From Burkholderia cenocepacia (GTDB lineage: Bacteria; Pseudomonadota; Gammaproteobacteria; Burkholderiales; Burkholderiaceae), in assembly GCF_014211915.1 (NCBI RefSeq), contig NZ_CP060039.1, forward strand, positions 2,356,001 to 2,420,000: a DNA stretch of 64,000 bases, read 5' to 3'. This document shows, in pieces, positions 8,643 through 19,600 of this stretch. How positions within the stretch are numbered: position 1 is the stretch's first letter; each line of letters starts with the position of its first letter. Made by a program: the position numbers and the translations under genes. The notes under the pieces are model-generated. The model saw nothing but the letters and a program-made list of their open reading frames with translations, was not told the DNA's origin and did no database searches.

Positions 8643-10466
8643 TTACGCGCTCAGCGCATCGACGCCATCCTGCGCACGCAGGCGCGCCGGTTGCGTATCG
8701 CTGACGATGCGCCCGTTGTCGAGCTTCAGCAGACGGTCGGCGAGGTTGAAGTAGCGGTCGTCGTGCGTGATCACGATCACGGCCTTGCCGCGCGCGCGCA
8801 GCTCCGGCAGCAGTTGCTCGTAGAACACGGCCTTGAACGACGGGTCCTGGTCGGCCGCCCATTCGTCGAACAGGTAGAACGGGCGATCTTCCAGGTACGC
8901 GACGACGAGCGCGAGCCGCTTGCGCTGGCCGGTCGACAGCGCGCGCGTCGAGAACGCGCCGTCGACCACCTTCACCTTGTGATCGAGCGCGAGTTTCGCG
9001 ACGAGCGCGTTCGCCCGTGCATCGGCCTGCGCACGCGACGGATCGTCGGGGTCGACGATGCCGAGCAGCGCATCGAACAGGTGGAAATCGTTGAACACCG
9101 CGCTGAAGCGCTGCCGGTAGGCCGCGCGCTCGCGCCAGCCGATCGTGCGGCCGTCGACCTCGATCGTGCCTTGCTCGGGCTCGTAGAGCCCGGTCAGCAC
9201 CTTCGCGAGCGTGGTCTTGCCGCTGCCGTTGCCGCCGACGATGAACACGAGCTCGCCCGGCTTGATCGTCAGGTCGATCGGCCCGATGCTGAACATCCGT
9301 TCGTCGCGTTCGTGGAAATACGCGTGCGTGACGCCGCGCAGCGTGACGGCGCCGGCCGGCGGCACGTCGGGCGCATCGGCCGCGGGCGGCACCGTGCGCA
9401 GCGCGCCGAATTCGGCCATCACGCCTTCGATCCGCCCGAGCGACACGCGCGCCGCATTGACGGTCGGCAGGTTGTTCAGCAGGCCGTCGAGCGGCACGAG
9501 CATGAACAGGAACACGACGACGTAGCCGGCCGCCGTGGCCGGATCGGCATGCACGCCGAGCTGCGGCCAGAACGACGCGACGCCGAGGAACACGTAGAAC
9601 AGGAAGATGATCCAGCCGACCCCGACCGCATACGCGCTGAACGCACGGCGGCGGTGGTCGCGCACTTCGCCGATCGCGGCGCCGAGCTGGCCGTCGACGA
9701 ACTGGCGGGCGCGCGCGTCGTGCAGCTTCAGCTCCTTCGCGCCGGAGAACAGCGAGCCGAGATAGCCGAACAGGCGGTCCTGCGCCTGGCCGGCGGCTTC
9801 GAGCGCCGCGATCGCGCGGCGATCGCCGGTGTGATAGCCGAGCGAGCCGGCGATGATCGCGGCCAGCGCCAGCAGGCACACGGGCCACGACAGCCACGCC
9901 AGATAGCCGAGGCAGCCGAACACGATCGAGCCGTGCATGACCAGGTTCGGCAGCGCGAAGAACAGCATCGACACGTTGGTCGCGTCGTCGGTCAGCACCG
10001 ACTGCACGGGCGCCGCGCCGATCCGCTCGATGTCGCGCAGCTCGGCCGCGCCGACGCGCCGCGCCAGATGCACGCGCAAGCGCGCCATCGTGTCCTGCGA
10101 CAGGCGGGCGAACAGCGTGCCCGACACGATCCGCGTGACGAGCGCGATCACCGCGCACAGGGCGAAGCGCCACGCGAGCGCCGCGTCGGCGGCGCCCGGT
10201 TGCGACAGCGCGCGGTTCAGCGTCGCGACGAGCAGCACGCTCGCGACGCCGTTCAGCACGCATGCGGTGAGCGCCAGCGTGAGCGACACGCGGCTTTCGC
10301 GCAGCAGCGCAAGGATCAGGCGCGCCGCGGGGCGGCCGGGGGAAGCGTCGAGGGACGGCGGGGAAGAAGGCTCGTGGGCGGCTGTCATCGGCAACGTCGG
10401 TAAAGGGAAGGCAGGCAATAACGCGGAAACGGCAAATCTGACGCGAAAGCGGCGGGGCGAGCCCAT
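8643..10466 (-). CDS. orbE: ABC exporter OrbE (PvdE/SyrD-type, fused permease-ATPase)
   Basis: This 607-residue cyclic-peptide-export-type ABC transporter has about six N-terminal membrane segments (residues ~50-320) followed by an ATPase. Walker A is GGNGSGKTT, the signature is LSTGQRKR, Walker B is FYLFDEWAADQ, and the switch is VITHDDRYF. By analogy with PvdE it exports the siderophore or a precursor across the inner membrane. The chosen ATG at 10466 has an excellent GGAGGAAA site 9 nt upstream. An internal ATG at 10388, giving 581 residues and starting just before the first membrane region, has no such site. It is transcribed alone from the OrbS-type promoter at 10487-10511, which leaves almost no 5' leader. 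Confidence 0.9.
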   Translation of the reverse strand: MGSPRRFRVRFAVSALLPAFPLPTLPMTAAHEPSSPPSLDASPGRPAARLILALLRESRVSLTLALTACVLNGVASVLLVATLNRALSQPGAADAALAWRFALCAVIALVTRIVSGTLFARLSQDTMARLRVHLARRVGAAELRDIERIGAAPVQSVLTDDATNVSMLFFALPNLVMHGSIVFGCLGYLAWLSWPVCLLALAAIIAGSLGYHTGDRRAIAALEAAGQAQDRLFGYLGSLFSGAKELKLHDARARQFVDGQLGAAIGEVRDHRRRAFSAYAVGVGWIIFLFYVFLGVASFWPQLGVHADPATAAGYVVVFLFMLVPLDGLLNNLPTVNAARVSLGRIEGVMAEFGALRTVPPAADAPDVPPAGAVTLRGVTHAYFHERDERMFSIGPIDLTIKPGELVFIVGGNGSGKTTLAKVLTGLYEPEQGTIEVDGRTIGWRERAAYRQRFSAVFNDFHLFDALLGIVDPDDPSRAQADARANALVAKLALDHKVKVVDGAFSTRALSTGQRKRLALVVAYLEDRPFYLFDEWAADQDPSFKAVFYEQLLPELRARGKAVIVITHDDRYFNLADRLLKLDNGRIVSDTQPARLRAQDGVDALSA

Positions 10467-10486
10467 TCCGGCTTTCCTCCCTGATA

Positions 10487-10511
10487 GACGAACGGGCCGC
10501 GCAAATATTTA
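10487..10511 (-). promoter_or_regulatory. OrbS-dependent promoter of orbE
   Basis: On the minus strand, TAAATA (10511-10506), a 15-nt spacer and CGTC (10490-10487). The CGTCTATCAG context matches the orbH promoter (CGTCTATCAG) beyond the core elements. It is divergent from the orbI promoter about 50 nt away. Confidence 0.8.
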
Positions 10512-10559
10512 GTCCCATCGGCAAAAAAAGCGGCCGCACGTACTTTGCGCGCAAAACGG

Positions 10560-10584
10560 TAAAAAATCGGCCGCGCCGTTCGTC
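10560..10584 (+). promoter_or_regulatory. OrbS-dependent promoter of orbIJK-pvdA-orbA-pvdF-orbL
   Basis: TAAAAA (10560-10565), a 15-nt spacer and CGTC (10581-10584). The spacing is identical to the other two promoters of this locus. No other promoter-like gap is evident before orbL at 31972, so it probably serves the whole 21-kb run. Confidence 0.8.
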
Positions 10585-10648
10585 ACACCAGTGAAGCCGC
10601 CCCAAGCGGCCCCGAGACTTGGCCGAAGCGGCCGGACCGAAGGACTTC

Positions 10649-13600
10649 ATGCACATGACGAGTTTCCCGACTGCGCTGCATCACCGAATCCGCGAACTGG
10701 CGCGCGTCGCGCCCGACGCACCCGCCATCGCGGTGCCTTTCCAGAACGACCTGCGGCTGTCGCGCGGTGCGCTCGATGCGCGTGCGTCGCAGCTCGCCCG
10801 GCAACTGCGCGCGGCCGGCGTCGGCGCCGAAGTGCGGGTCGGCGTGTGCGTCGAGCGTTCGGGCGAACTGTTCGTCGCGCTGCTGGCCGTGCTCAAGGCC
10901 GGCGGCGTATTCGTGCCGCTCGATCCGCGTCATCCGGCCGCGCGCCTCGACTGGATCGTGCAGGACGCGCAACTGCGGCACGGCATCGTCGACGCCGCCG
11001 GCCGCGCGGCGCTCGGCACACCATTCGAACACGTGTTCGACGTGACGGCCGAAGCATCCGGCGTCGCGCAGGATCACGGGTTCGATGACGATACCGTGGC
11101 CGTGCATCCGCGGTCGGCCGCCTACATGATCTATACGTCGGGCTCGACCGGCACGCCGAAGGCGGTGGTCGTCGAGCACGGGCCGCTCGCCGCGCATTGC
11201 GACGCGCTCGCGGCCGCGCTGCCGATCGAGGCCGGCGTCCGTCTGCTGCATTTCGCGTCGGTCAACTTCGACGCCGCGCACGAATGCTGGCTCGCGCCGC
11301 TCGCGGTCGGCGCCGGCATCGTCGTGGCGCCGCCGCAGCCGTTCGCGCCGGTCGACGCTCACACGCTGATGGTGCGCGAAGCGGTCAACGTCGCCGCGTT
11401 TCCGCCCCCCTACCTGCGCGAATTCGCGGCCGTCGCCGCGCGCGACGGCGTGCCGCCGGCGTTGCGCGTGCTCGCTTTCGGCGGTGAAGCGCTGCCGCAG
11501 CAGGCGTTCGAATTCGTGCGCCGCACGTTCCCGGCCGTGCGCCTGATCAACGGTTACGGGCCGACCGAAGCCGTGATCTCGCCGATGCTGTGGCCGGTCG
11601 AGCCGGGCGAGACACCGGCGCTGGCCGCGGACGACGCGTATGCGTCGCTGCCGATCGGTCGCGTGATCGGCCCGCGGGTCGCACGCATCGACGACGCCGA
11701 TGCCGATGGAGTGGGCGAACTGCTGCTCGGCGGTGTGTGCGTCGCACGCGGTTATCACGGCCGCCCGGCGCTCACGGCCGAACGGTTCGTTCCCGATGCG
11801 GACGGTGAACCCGGCGCGCGCGTCTATCGCACCGGCGACCTTGCACGCCTGCGCGACGACGGCGCATACGATTATCTGGGCCGCCTCGACGATCAGGTCC
11901 AGGTGCGCGGCGTACGCGTGGAGCCGGCGGAAATCGCCGCGTGCCTGCGCTCGCATCCGGCCGTGGCCGACGCGGCCGTGATCGCCGACACCGCCAACGG
12001 GCCGACGCGGCTGATCGCGTGCGTCGCGCTGCGCGCGACGGCCGACGATGCCGCGTTGAAGGCGCACGTGGCCGCACAACTGCCGGCCGCGTGGCAGCCG
12101 CACCGGTTCGTGCGTTGCGATGCGCTGCCGTACACGCTGAACGGCAAGCTCGACCGTGCCGCGCTGCGCGAGCGGATTGCCGCCGCGCGCGACACGTCGC
12201 AAGCCGCCGGCGATGCGCCGCGCACGCCGACCGAACAGCAGATCGCGGGCCTCTGGCAAACGCTGCTTGGTCTCGACGTCATGCCGTCGCGCGACGATCG
12301 TTTCTTCGCGCTGGGTGCCGATTCGCTCGCCGCGATGCAGTTGCAGGCCGCGATCCGTGCCGCCGTGCGCGTGAACCTGCGGCTCGACACGCTGTTCGCC
12401 GATCCGGCGCTCGCCGAGCTGGCCGACACGGTCGATGGCGCGGAACGCGAAACCAGCGAACCGCTGGTCACGATCACCGCGCGCCGCACGCCGGCCGATG
12501 CTGCCGCATCGGACGCGCCGTACGTCGATCGTGCGGCATCGCTCGCGCAGCAACGCTTCTGGGTGCTCGCGCAAACGCGCGACGCCAGCGCCGCGTATCA
12601 CATCGCCGCACACTGGACGATCGACGGCGTGCTCGACCGCGACGCGCTGCAGCGCGCGCTCGATCACGTGATCGGCCGTCACGAAGCGTGGCGCACGACG
12701 CTCGTCGACAACGACGACGGCGTCGTGATGCAACGGATTCACGCGCATCTGCCGGTATCGATCGCCGCGGTCGACCTGCGCGATCAACCGCAGGCCGCCC
12801 GCGATGCGCAAGCCGCGCGCCTCGCCGAGCGCGACGCGGCCGTGCCGTTCGACCTCGCACGCGGCCCGCTGCTGCGCGCGACGCTGGTCGTGCTCGCGGA
12901 CGACCGGCACCGCCTGCTGCTGACCGCGCATCACGCGATCACCGACGGCTGGAGCTCGCGCTGCGCGTTCGACGAACTGTCGGCTGCGTATCGCGCGTAT
13001 GCCGAAGGCCGCGAACCGTCGCTGCCCGCATTGCCGATCCAGTACGCCGACTACGCGGACTGGCAGCGCGACATGCTGGCCGGCGGCGAGGGCGAGCGTC
13101 AGCTCGACTACTGGCGCGATGCGTTGCGGGACGTGCCGGGCCCGCTCGCGCTGCCGGTCGACCGCCAGCCGGGCGCCACGCGCACGCTGCATGGCGCACG
13201 TGTATCGGTGCGCCTGCCCGATGCGGTCGCGGCCGACGTGCGGCAACTCGCACGCGACGCGCAGGCGACCGTCTTCACGGTGCTGCTGGCCGCGCTCGAC
13301 GCATGGCTGTCGCGCCTGACCGGCGAAACGGACGTCGTCGTCGCGGTGCCGGTCGCGCATCGCCAGCGTCCTGAAACGCGCGCATTGCTGGGTCTGTTCC
13401 TGAATACGGTCGCGCTGCGCGTGCGCGTGGCGCCGACGCTGCCGTTCCGTGCGCTCGTCGATGCGGCGCGCACCGCGGCGCTCGACGCGGTCGCGCACCA
13501 GGACGTGCCGTTCGAGCGCGTCGTCGACGCGGTGAAGCCACCCGTCAAGCGCGGCGACGAATGGCTGCGCGTGAAGTTCGCGCAGCAGTTCGACGCACGG

Positions 13601-16600
13601 CACGACAGCGTGCTGCCGGGCGCGACGGCGGTCGCGACGCCGGGGCCCGATCTCGCCGCGCGCTTCGACTTCGCGCTGGATTTCACCGACGACGCGAACG
13701 GGATCGAACTGGTCGCGGCCTATGCGACCGACTGCATCGAGGCCGACACCGCACGTGCGTGGCTCGACAGCTATGCGGCACTCGTCGCGTCCGCCGCCCA
13801 TGAACCGCACGCCACGACGGCCGCGCTGCCGTGCGATGCGTCGGCTGCGTCGCGCCAGCCGCGCGACGGCCGTGCGCTGCGTATCGAGCATGCCGACATC
13901 GTCGCCGCGTTTGCGCGGCAGGCAGCCGCCTATCCGCATCGCGTCGCGCTTTCCGACGCATCGATTTCGCTGACGTTCGCCGAACTCGACGACGCATCGA
14001 ACCGCATCGCACGGGCGCTCACGCAACGCGGCGTGGCCGCCGAAGCGGCCGTCGTCGTCTGCATCGAGCGCTCGACACGGTTCGTCGTCGGCCTGCTCGG
14101 CGCGCTGAAAGCCGGCGCGCTGGCCGTGCTGCTCGACCCCGCGCAGCCGGCCGCGCGTCTCGCCGCGGCCGCCGCCGACTGCGGCGCGCGCTGGGCGCTC
14201 GTCGCGGAGCCGGCCGCATGGCCGGCCGGCCTCGACGCGCAGTCGCTCGACGTCGACGCGCTGGCGCAGGACGCGACGCTCGCCCACGCGGCCGGCGTGC
14301 GCGTCGCGCCGCACCCGGAACAGGGTGCATACCTGATCTATACGTCCGGCTCGACCGGCACGCCGAAGGGCGTCGTCGTGTCGCACGGCGCACTGGCCGA
14401 CTACGTGCAGGGGATGCTCGACGAACTCGCGTTCGCGCCCGACGCATCGTTCGCGATGGTCTCGACGGTCGCGGCAGATCTCGGCCACACGACGCTGTTC
14501 GGCGCGTTGTGCGCGGGCCGCACGCTGCACCTGCTGCCGGCTGCGTGCGCATTCGATCCGGACCTGTTCGCCGACGAAATGCGCCGCCGCGAAGTCGGCG
14601 TGCTGAAGATCGTGCCGAGCCATCTGCAAGCGCTGCTCGACGCGCGCGTGCCGGCCGACGTGCTGCCGCGCCACGCGCTCGTGACGGGCGGCGAAACGCT
14701 CACGTGGGCGCTCGTCGCGCGCCTGGCCGCGCTCGCGCCGGCCTGCCGCGTGATCAACCATTACGGGCCGACCGAAGCGACCGTCGGCGCGATCGCGTGC
14801 GACACGGCGTCGATTGCCGCCGACGCGCGCGATCCCGCGAGCGGCGTGCCGCTCGGCCTGCCGCTGCCGAATGCGCGCGCGCTGGTGCTCGATGCGTTCG
14901 GCGCGTGCGTGCCGGCCGGCGCGACCGGCGAGCTGTATCTGGGCGGGCCGGGCGTTGCGCGCGGCTACCTCGGCCGCCCCGCGCAAACCGCCGAGCGCTT
15001 CGTGCCCGATCCGTTCACGCCCGGCGCGCGGCTGTATCGCACGGGCGACCGCGTGCGGTTGCGCACGGACGGCCGCCTCGCATTCCTCGGCCGGATCGAC
15101 GATCAGGTGAAGATTCGCGGCTACCGCGTCGAGCCGGGCGAGGTGAGCGCCGCCGTGCGCGCGGCCGGCCCGATCGCGCAGGCCGAAACGCTCGCGATCG
15201 AGCACGACGGCCGCCTGCGGCTCGCGACGTTCGTCGTGATGCGCGACGGCGTGGCATTCGACGAAGCGGCAGTGCGCGCTGCGCTCGCCGCGACGTTGCC
15301 CGATTACATGGTGCCCGCGCAGTTCGTCGCGCTGATGCGCCTGCCCGTGACGGCGAACGGCAAGATCGATCGCGCGGCATTGCGCGAACTGGCAGCGGTG
15401 CCGGTCGCGGTCGCGTCCAGCGATGCGCCGCAGGGCGCGGTCGAGACGGTGCTCGCCGACGTCTGGCAGGCCGTGCTGAAGGCGCCGAAGGTCGGCCGCG
15501 ACGACAATTTCTTCGAACTCGGCGGCGATTCGATCCTCGTGCTGCAGGTGATCGCCCGTGCCCGCAAGCGCGGCGTGCGCTTCACGCCGAAGCAACTGTT
15601 CGACGGGCCGACCGTCGCCGAACTCGCGCGGATCGCGAAAACGGATGACACGGCAGTTGCCTCGAACCCTGCGGTTGCGCCTGCAACGGTCACGCCGGCC
15701 GCCACTCCGATCCTGACGCCCGCACAACAACGCTTCTTCGCGCTCGATATCCCGCACCGCGGCCACTGGAATCAATCGGTGTCGTTCGATGTGCGCGGCG
15801 CGTTCGACGCGGATGCATTCGCACGCGCATTCGACGCGTTGCTCATGCATCACGACGCATTCCGCCAGCGCTTCGCACGCGGCGCGGACGGCACGTGGCA
15901 CGCGAGCGATGCGGCGAAGCCGTACGACGCGCTGCCGTTCGTCGAAGTCGCCGCACGCGACGAAGCCGACGCGCTGGCACGCTTCGACGCGCTGCAACGC
16001 CGTCTCGACCTCGGCAACGGGCCGCTCGCCTGCGCGTGCGCGGCACGGCTGCCGGACGGTTCGACGCGGCTTTATCTGGCGATTCACCATGCGATCGTCG
16101 ACGGCGTGTCGTGGCGCATCCTGCTCGACGACCTCGACGGCGCCTACCGCGCGGCATGCGAACGTACGCCGGTCCGCCTGTCGCAGCCGGGCCTGCGCGC
16201 CGACGCATGGGCCGCCCGGCTCGCCCGCGCGGCAACGGAACCGGCGTCGCCGTTCGCAGGTGAAGTCACCTACTGGGCCGGCATGGCGCAGGGCGACGAC
16301 ATCGTGCCCGATCACCCCGGCGCAGCGGCGACGAACGCCGATGCCGGCGTCGTCGTGCAGACGATCGACGCGGCATTGACCCGTGCCGCATTGACCGACG
16401 CACATGCGGCCTATCGCACGCAGACGATCGAGCTGCTCGGCGCGGCGCTCGCGCTGGCGCTGGCCGGCGCGCGCGGCGCCGCATCGTGCCGGGTCGAACT
16501 GGAAGGACACGGCCGCGAAGCGCTGTTCGACGACGCGGATGCCAGCCGCACGATCGGCTGGCTGACGAGCCATTACCCGGTGACGCTGCCGGTCGCAGCG

Positions 16601-19600
16601 ACGGCCCGCGACACGCTGTGCGCGGTCAAGGACACGCTGCGCGCGGTGCCGCACAAGGGGCTTGGCTTCGGCGTGCTCGCGCGCTTCGGCGATACGGCCA
16701 CGCGTGCGGCGCTGGCTGCCGTGCCGCGTCCGTGCGTCACGTTCAACTATCTCGGCCAGTTCGACGCGCCGCGCGATGCGACGCTCGTGCCGCGTTTCGG
16801 CGGCACCGGCGTCGAGCGCGATCCCCAAGGGCCGCTCGGCAACGCGCTCGCGATTCATGCGTACCTCGACACGGACGGCGACGGCGCGCGCACGCTGAAG
16901 GTGCATTGGGTCTACGGTGCGCCGCAATTCGAACGCGCGACGATCGATGCGTTCGCCGAACGCTTCGCCACCGCGCTGCGCGAACTCGTCGATGCATGTG
17001 CGTCACGCGTCGCGCATCGCGGCGCCGGCGCGACGCCGGGCGATTTCCCGCTCGCGCAGGCCGCCGGCCTCACGCAGGCCGCGATCGAACGCGCGCCGCT
17101 CGACTGGCGCACGATCGACGACGTGTATCCGCTGTCGCCGATGCAGCAGGGCATCCTGTTCCATGCGCTGTTCGCGCCCGGCCACGCGAGCTACGTGAAC
17201 CAGCTCGTCGCGACCGCCACCGGGCTGGACGCCGACCGGCTCGCGGCCGCGTTCGACGCGTCGGTCGCCCGTCACGACATCCTGCGCACGAGCGTGATGC
17301 CGGACGAAGCCGCGCCGCTGCAGTGCGTGCATCGTCACGCGCGCATGCCGGTCGAACAGCTCGACTGGCGCACGCGCGGCGACACGCTCGATGCCGATTT
17401 CGATGCATGGCTCGCGGCCGACCGCACGCGCGGTTTCGACTGGCGCGAGCCGCCGCTGATGCGGCTCACGCTGATCCGCGTGACGGACGACGCGTGGCGG
17501 GTCGTCTGGACGCGTCACCACGTGCTGCTCGACGGCTGGAGCACCGCGCGCCTGCTCGCCGACGTGCTGCGCGACTACCGCGACCCGGACGCCGTGTCGC
17601 CGTTCGCGAGCCGTCCGGCGCTGCGCTATCGCGATTTCATCGCATGGCTCGGCACGCGCGACCGCGATGCCGACGAGCGCTTCTGGACCGGGCGCCTGGC
17701 ACGGCTCGATGCGCCGACGCTGATCGCGGAACGCACGGCCGACCGCGCGGATGCCGAGATGGTCACGTGGCGCGCAACGCTCGATGCCGACACGACGGCG
17801 CGCGTCGCGCAGACCGCCCGCGCGCTGAAGCTGACCGTCAACACGCTGGTGCAGGGCGCCTGGGCGCTCGCGCTGCAGCGGATGACGCACCAGCCGGCCG
17901 TCGCGTTCGGCGCGACCGTCGCCGGCCGCCCCGACGCGCTCGCGGACGTCGACTCGGTGCTCGGTCTCTTCATCAACACGCTGCCGGTCATCACCGCGCC
18001 GGCGCCGCAGCAACGCGCGGCCGACTGGCTGCAAACGCTGCAACGCGAGAACGCGGCGGCCGCCGAACACGCACACACGCCGCTCGCCGACATCCAGCGT
18101 TGGGCGCGCGGGTCGGGCGGCGCACTGTTCGACACGCTGGTCGTGTTCGAGAACTATCCGGTGGACGACACCGCGCGTGACGCCGATCCGCACGCGCTGG
18201 CGTTGAGCGGCGTACGCAGCATCGAAGCGACCGATTTCGCACTGACGCTCGTGATCGAGAGCGGCGCCGAACTGACGATCGACTACGGCTACGACACCGC
18301 TCGCGTCGATGCGAGTCAGGTGGAGACCTGGCACCGCGCGTTCGCTTGCGCGCTCGATGCGCTGGCCCGCACGCCGGACGCGCTGCTCGGCACGCTGTCG
18401 ATCGCCGACGAGGCGACCCGCGACGCGCTGGTGCGCGCGCAGGACACCGCACGGACCTGGCCGATGGAACAACGCCAGCCGCTGCATCTGCAATTCGCCG
18501 ACGCGGCACGGGCGACGCCCGACGCGATCGCGCTCGAGTATGCGGACGCGCACGGCCGCGTGCAGCGCGCGACCTACCGCGAACTCGACGCCGCCACGTC
18601 GCGCATCGCGGCCGCGCTGCGCCGGCGCGGCGTGCAGCCCGACACGCCGGTCGCGCTATGCGTCGAACGCTCGTTCGACATGGTGATGGCGCTCGTCGGC
18701 GTACTGAAGGCCGGCGCCGCGTATCTGCCGGTCGATCCCGACTATCCGGCCGAGCGCATTGCATACCTGCTGCGCGACGCGCGGCCGGCCGTCGCGATCA
18801 CGCAGGCGCATCTGCGCGAGCAAGTCGAGGCCGCGCTGGGCGAGGGCGCCGACACGCAACTGCTGACGGTCGCGGATCTGCTGGCCGACGAAGCGGGCGA
18901 TATCGCCGATGAAACCGCGGCGATCGACGACGCGCAGCTCGCGTACCTGATCTACACGTCCGGCTCGACCGGCAAGCCGAAGGGTGCCGGCAACACGCAC
19001 GGCGCGCTGGCGAACCGGATCGCGTGGATGCAGCATGCGTACCGGCTGACGCGCGACGACGTCGTGCTGCACAAGACGCCGTTCGGCTTCGACGTGTCGG
19101 TGTGGGAATTCGTGTGGCCGCTGGCGATCGGCGCGAAGCTCGCGATCGCAGCACCCGGCGACCACCGCGACCCAGCCCGTCTGGCCGCCGCGATCCACGC
19201 GCACGGCGTGACGGTGCTGCATTTCGTGCCGTCGATGCTTGCCGCGTTCGCCGCGCATCTCGACGATTTCTCGGCCGCCGCGCAATGCGACAGCGTGCGC
19301 CTGATCGTCGCGAGCGGGGAGGCGCTGGCGCCCGAACTCGTCGCGAAGATGGCGCGGTTGCTGCCGAACGCGACGCTCGTGAACCTGTACGGGCCGACCG
19401 AAGCCGCGATCGACGTGTCGCACTGGACCTGCGGCCCCGACGACGCGCATGCGGTCGCGGTGCCGATCGGTCATCCGATCGCGAACCTGCAACTGCACGT
19501 GCTCGACGCCGCATGGCAGCCGGTGCCGGCCGGCGCGACCGGCGAACTGTATCTGGCGGGCGCGGGCCTCGCGCGCGGCTATCTCGGCCGTCCTGCGCTG

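Noticed and set aside
10583..16927. A 2114-codon open frame on the minus strand within orbI (and a 1735-codon one at 20126-25333 across orbJ)
   Set aside because: They are Arg/Gln/Val-rich shadows caused by the high GC content; the plus strand encodes unmistakable NRPS domains.
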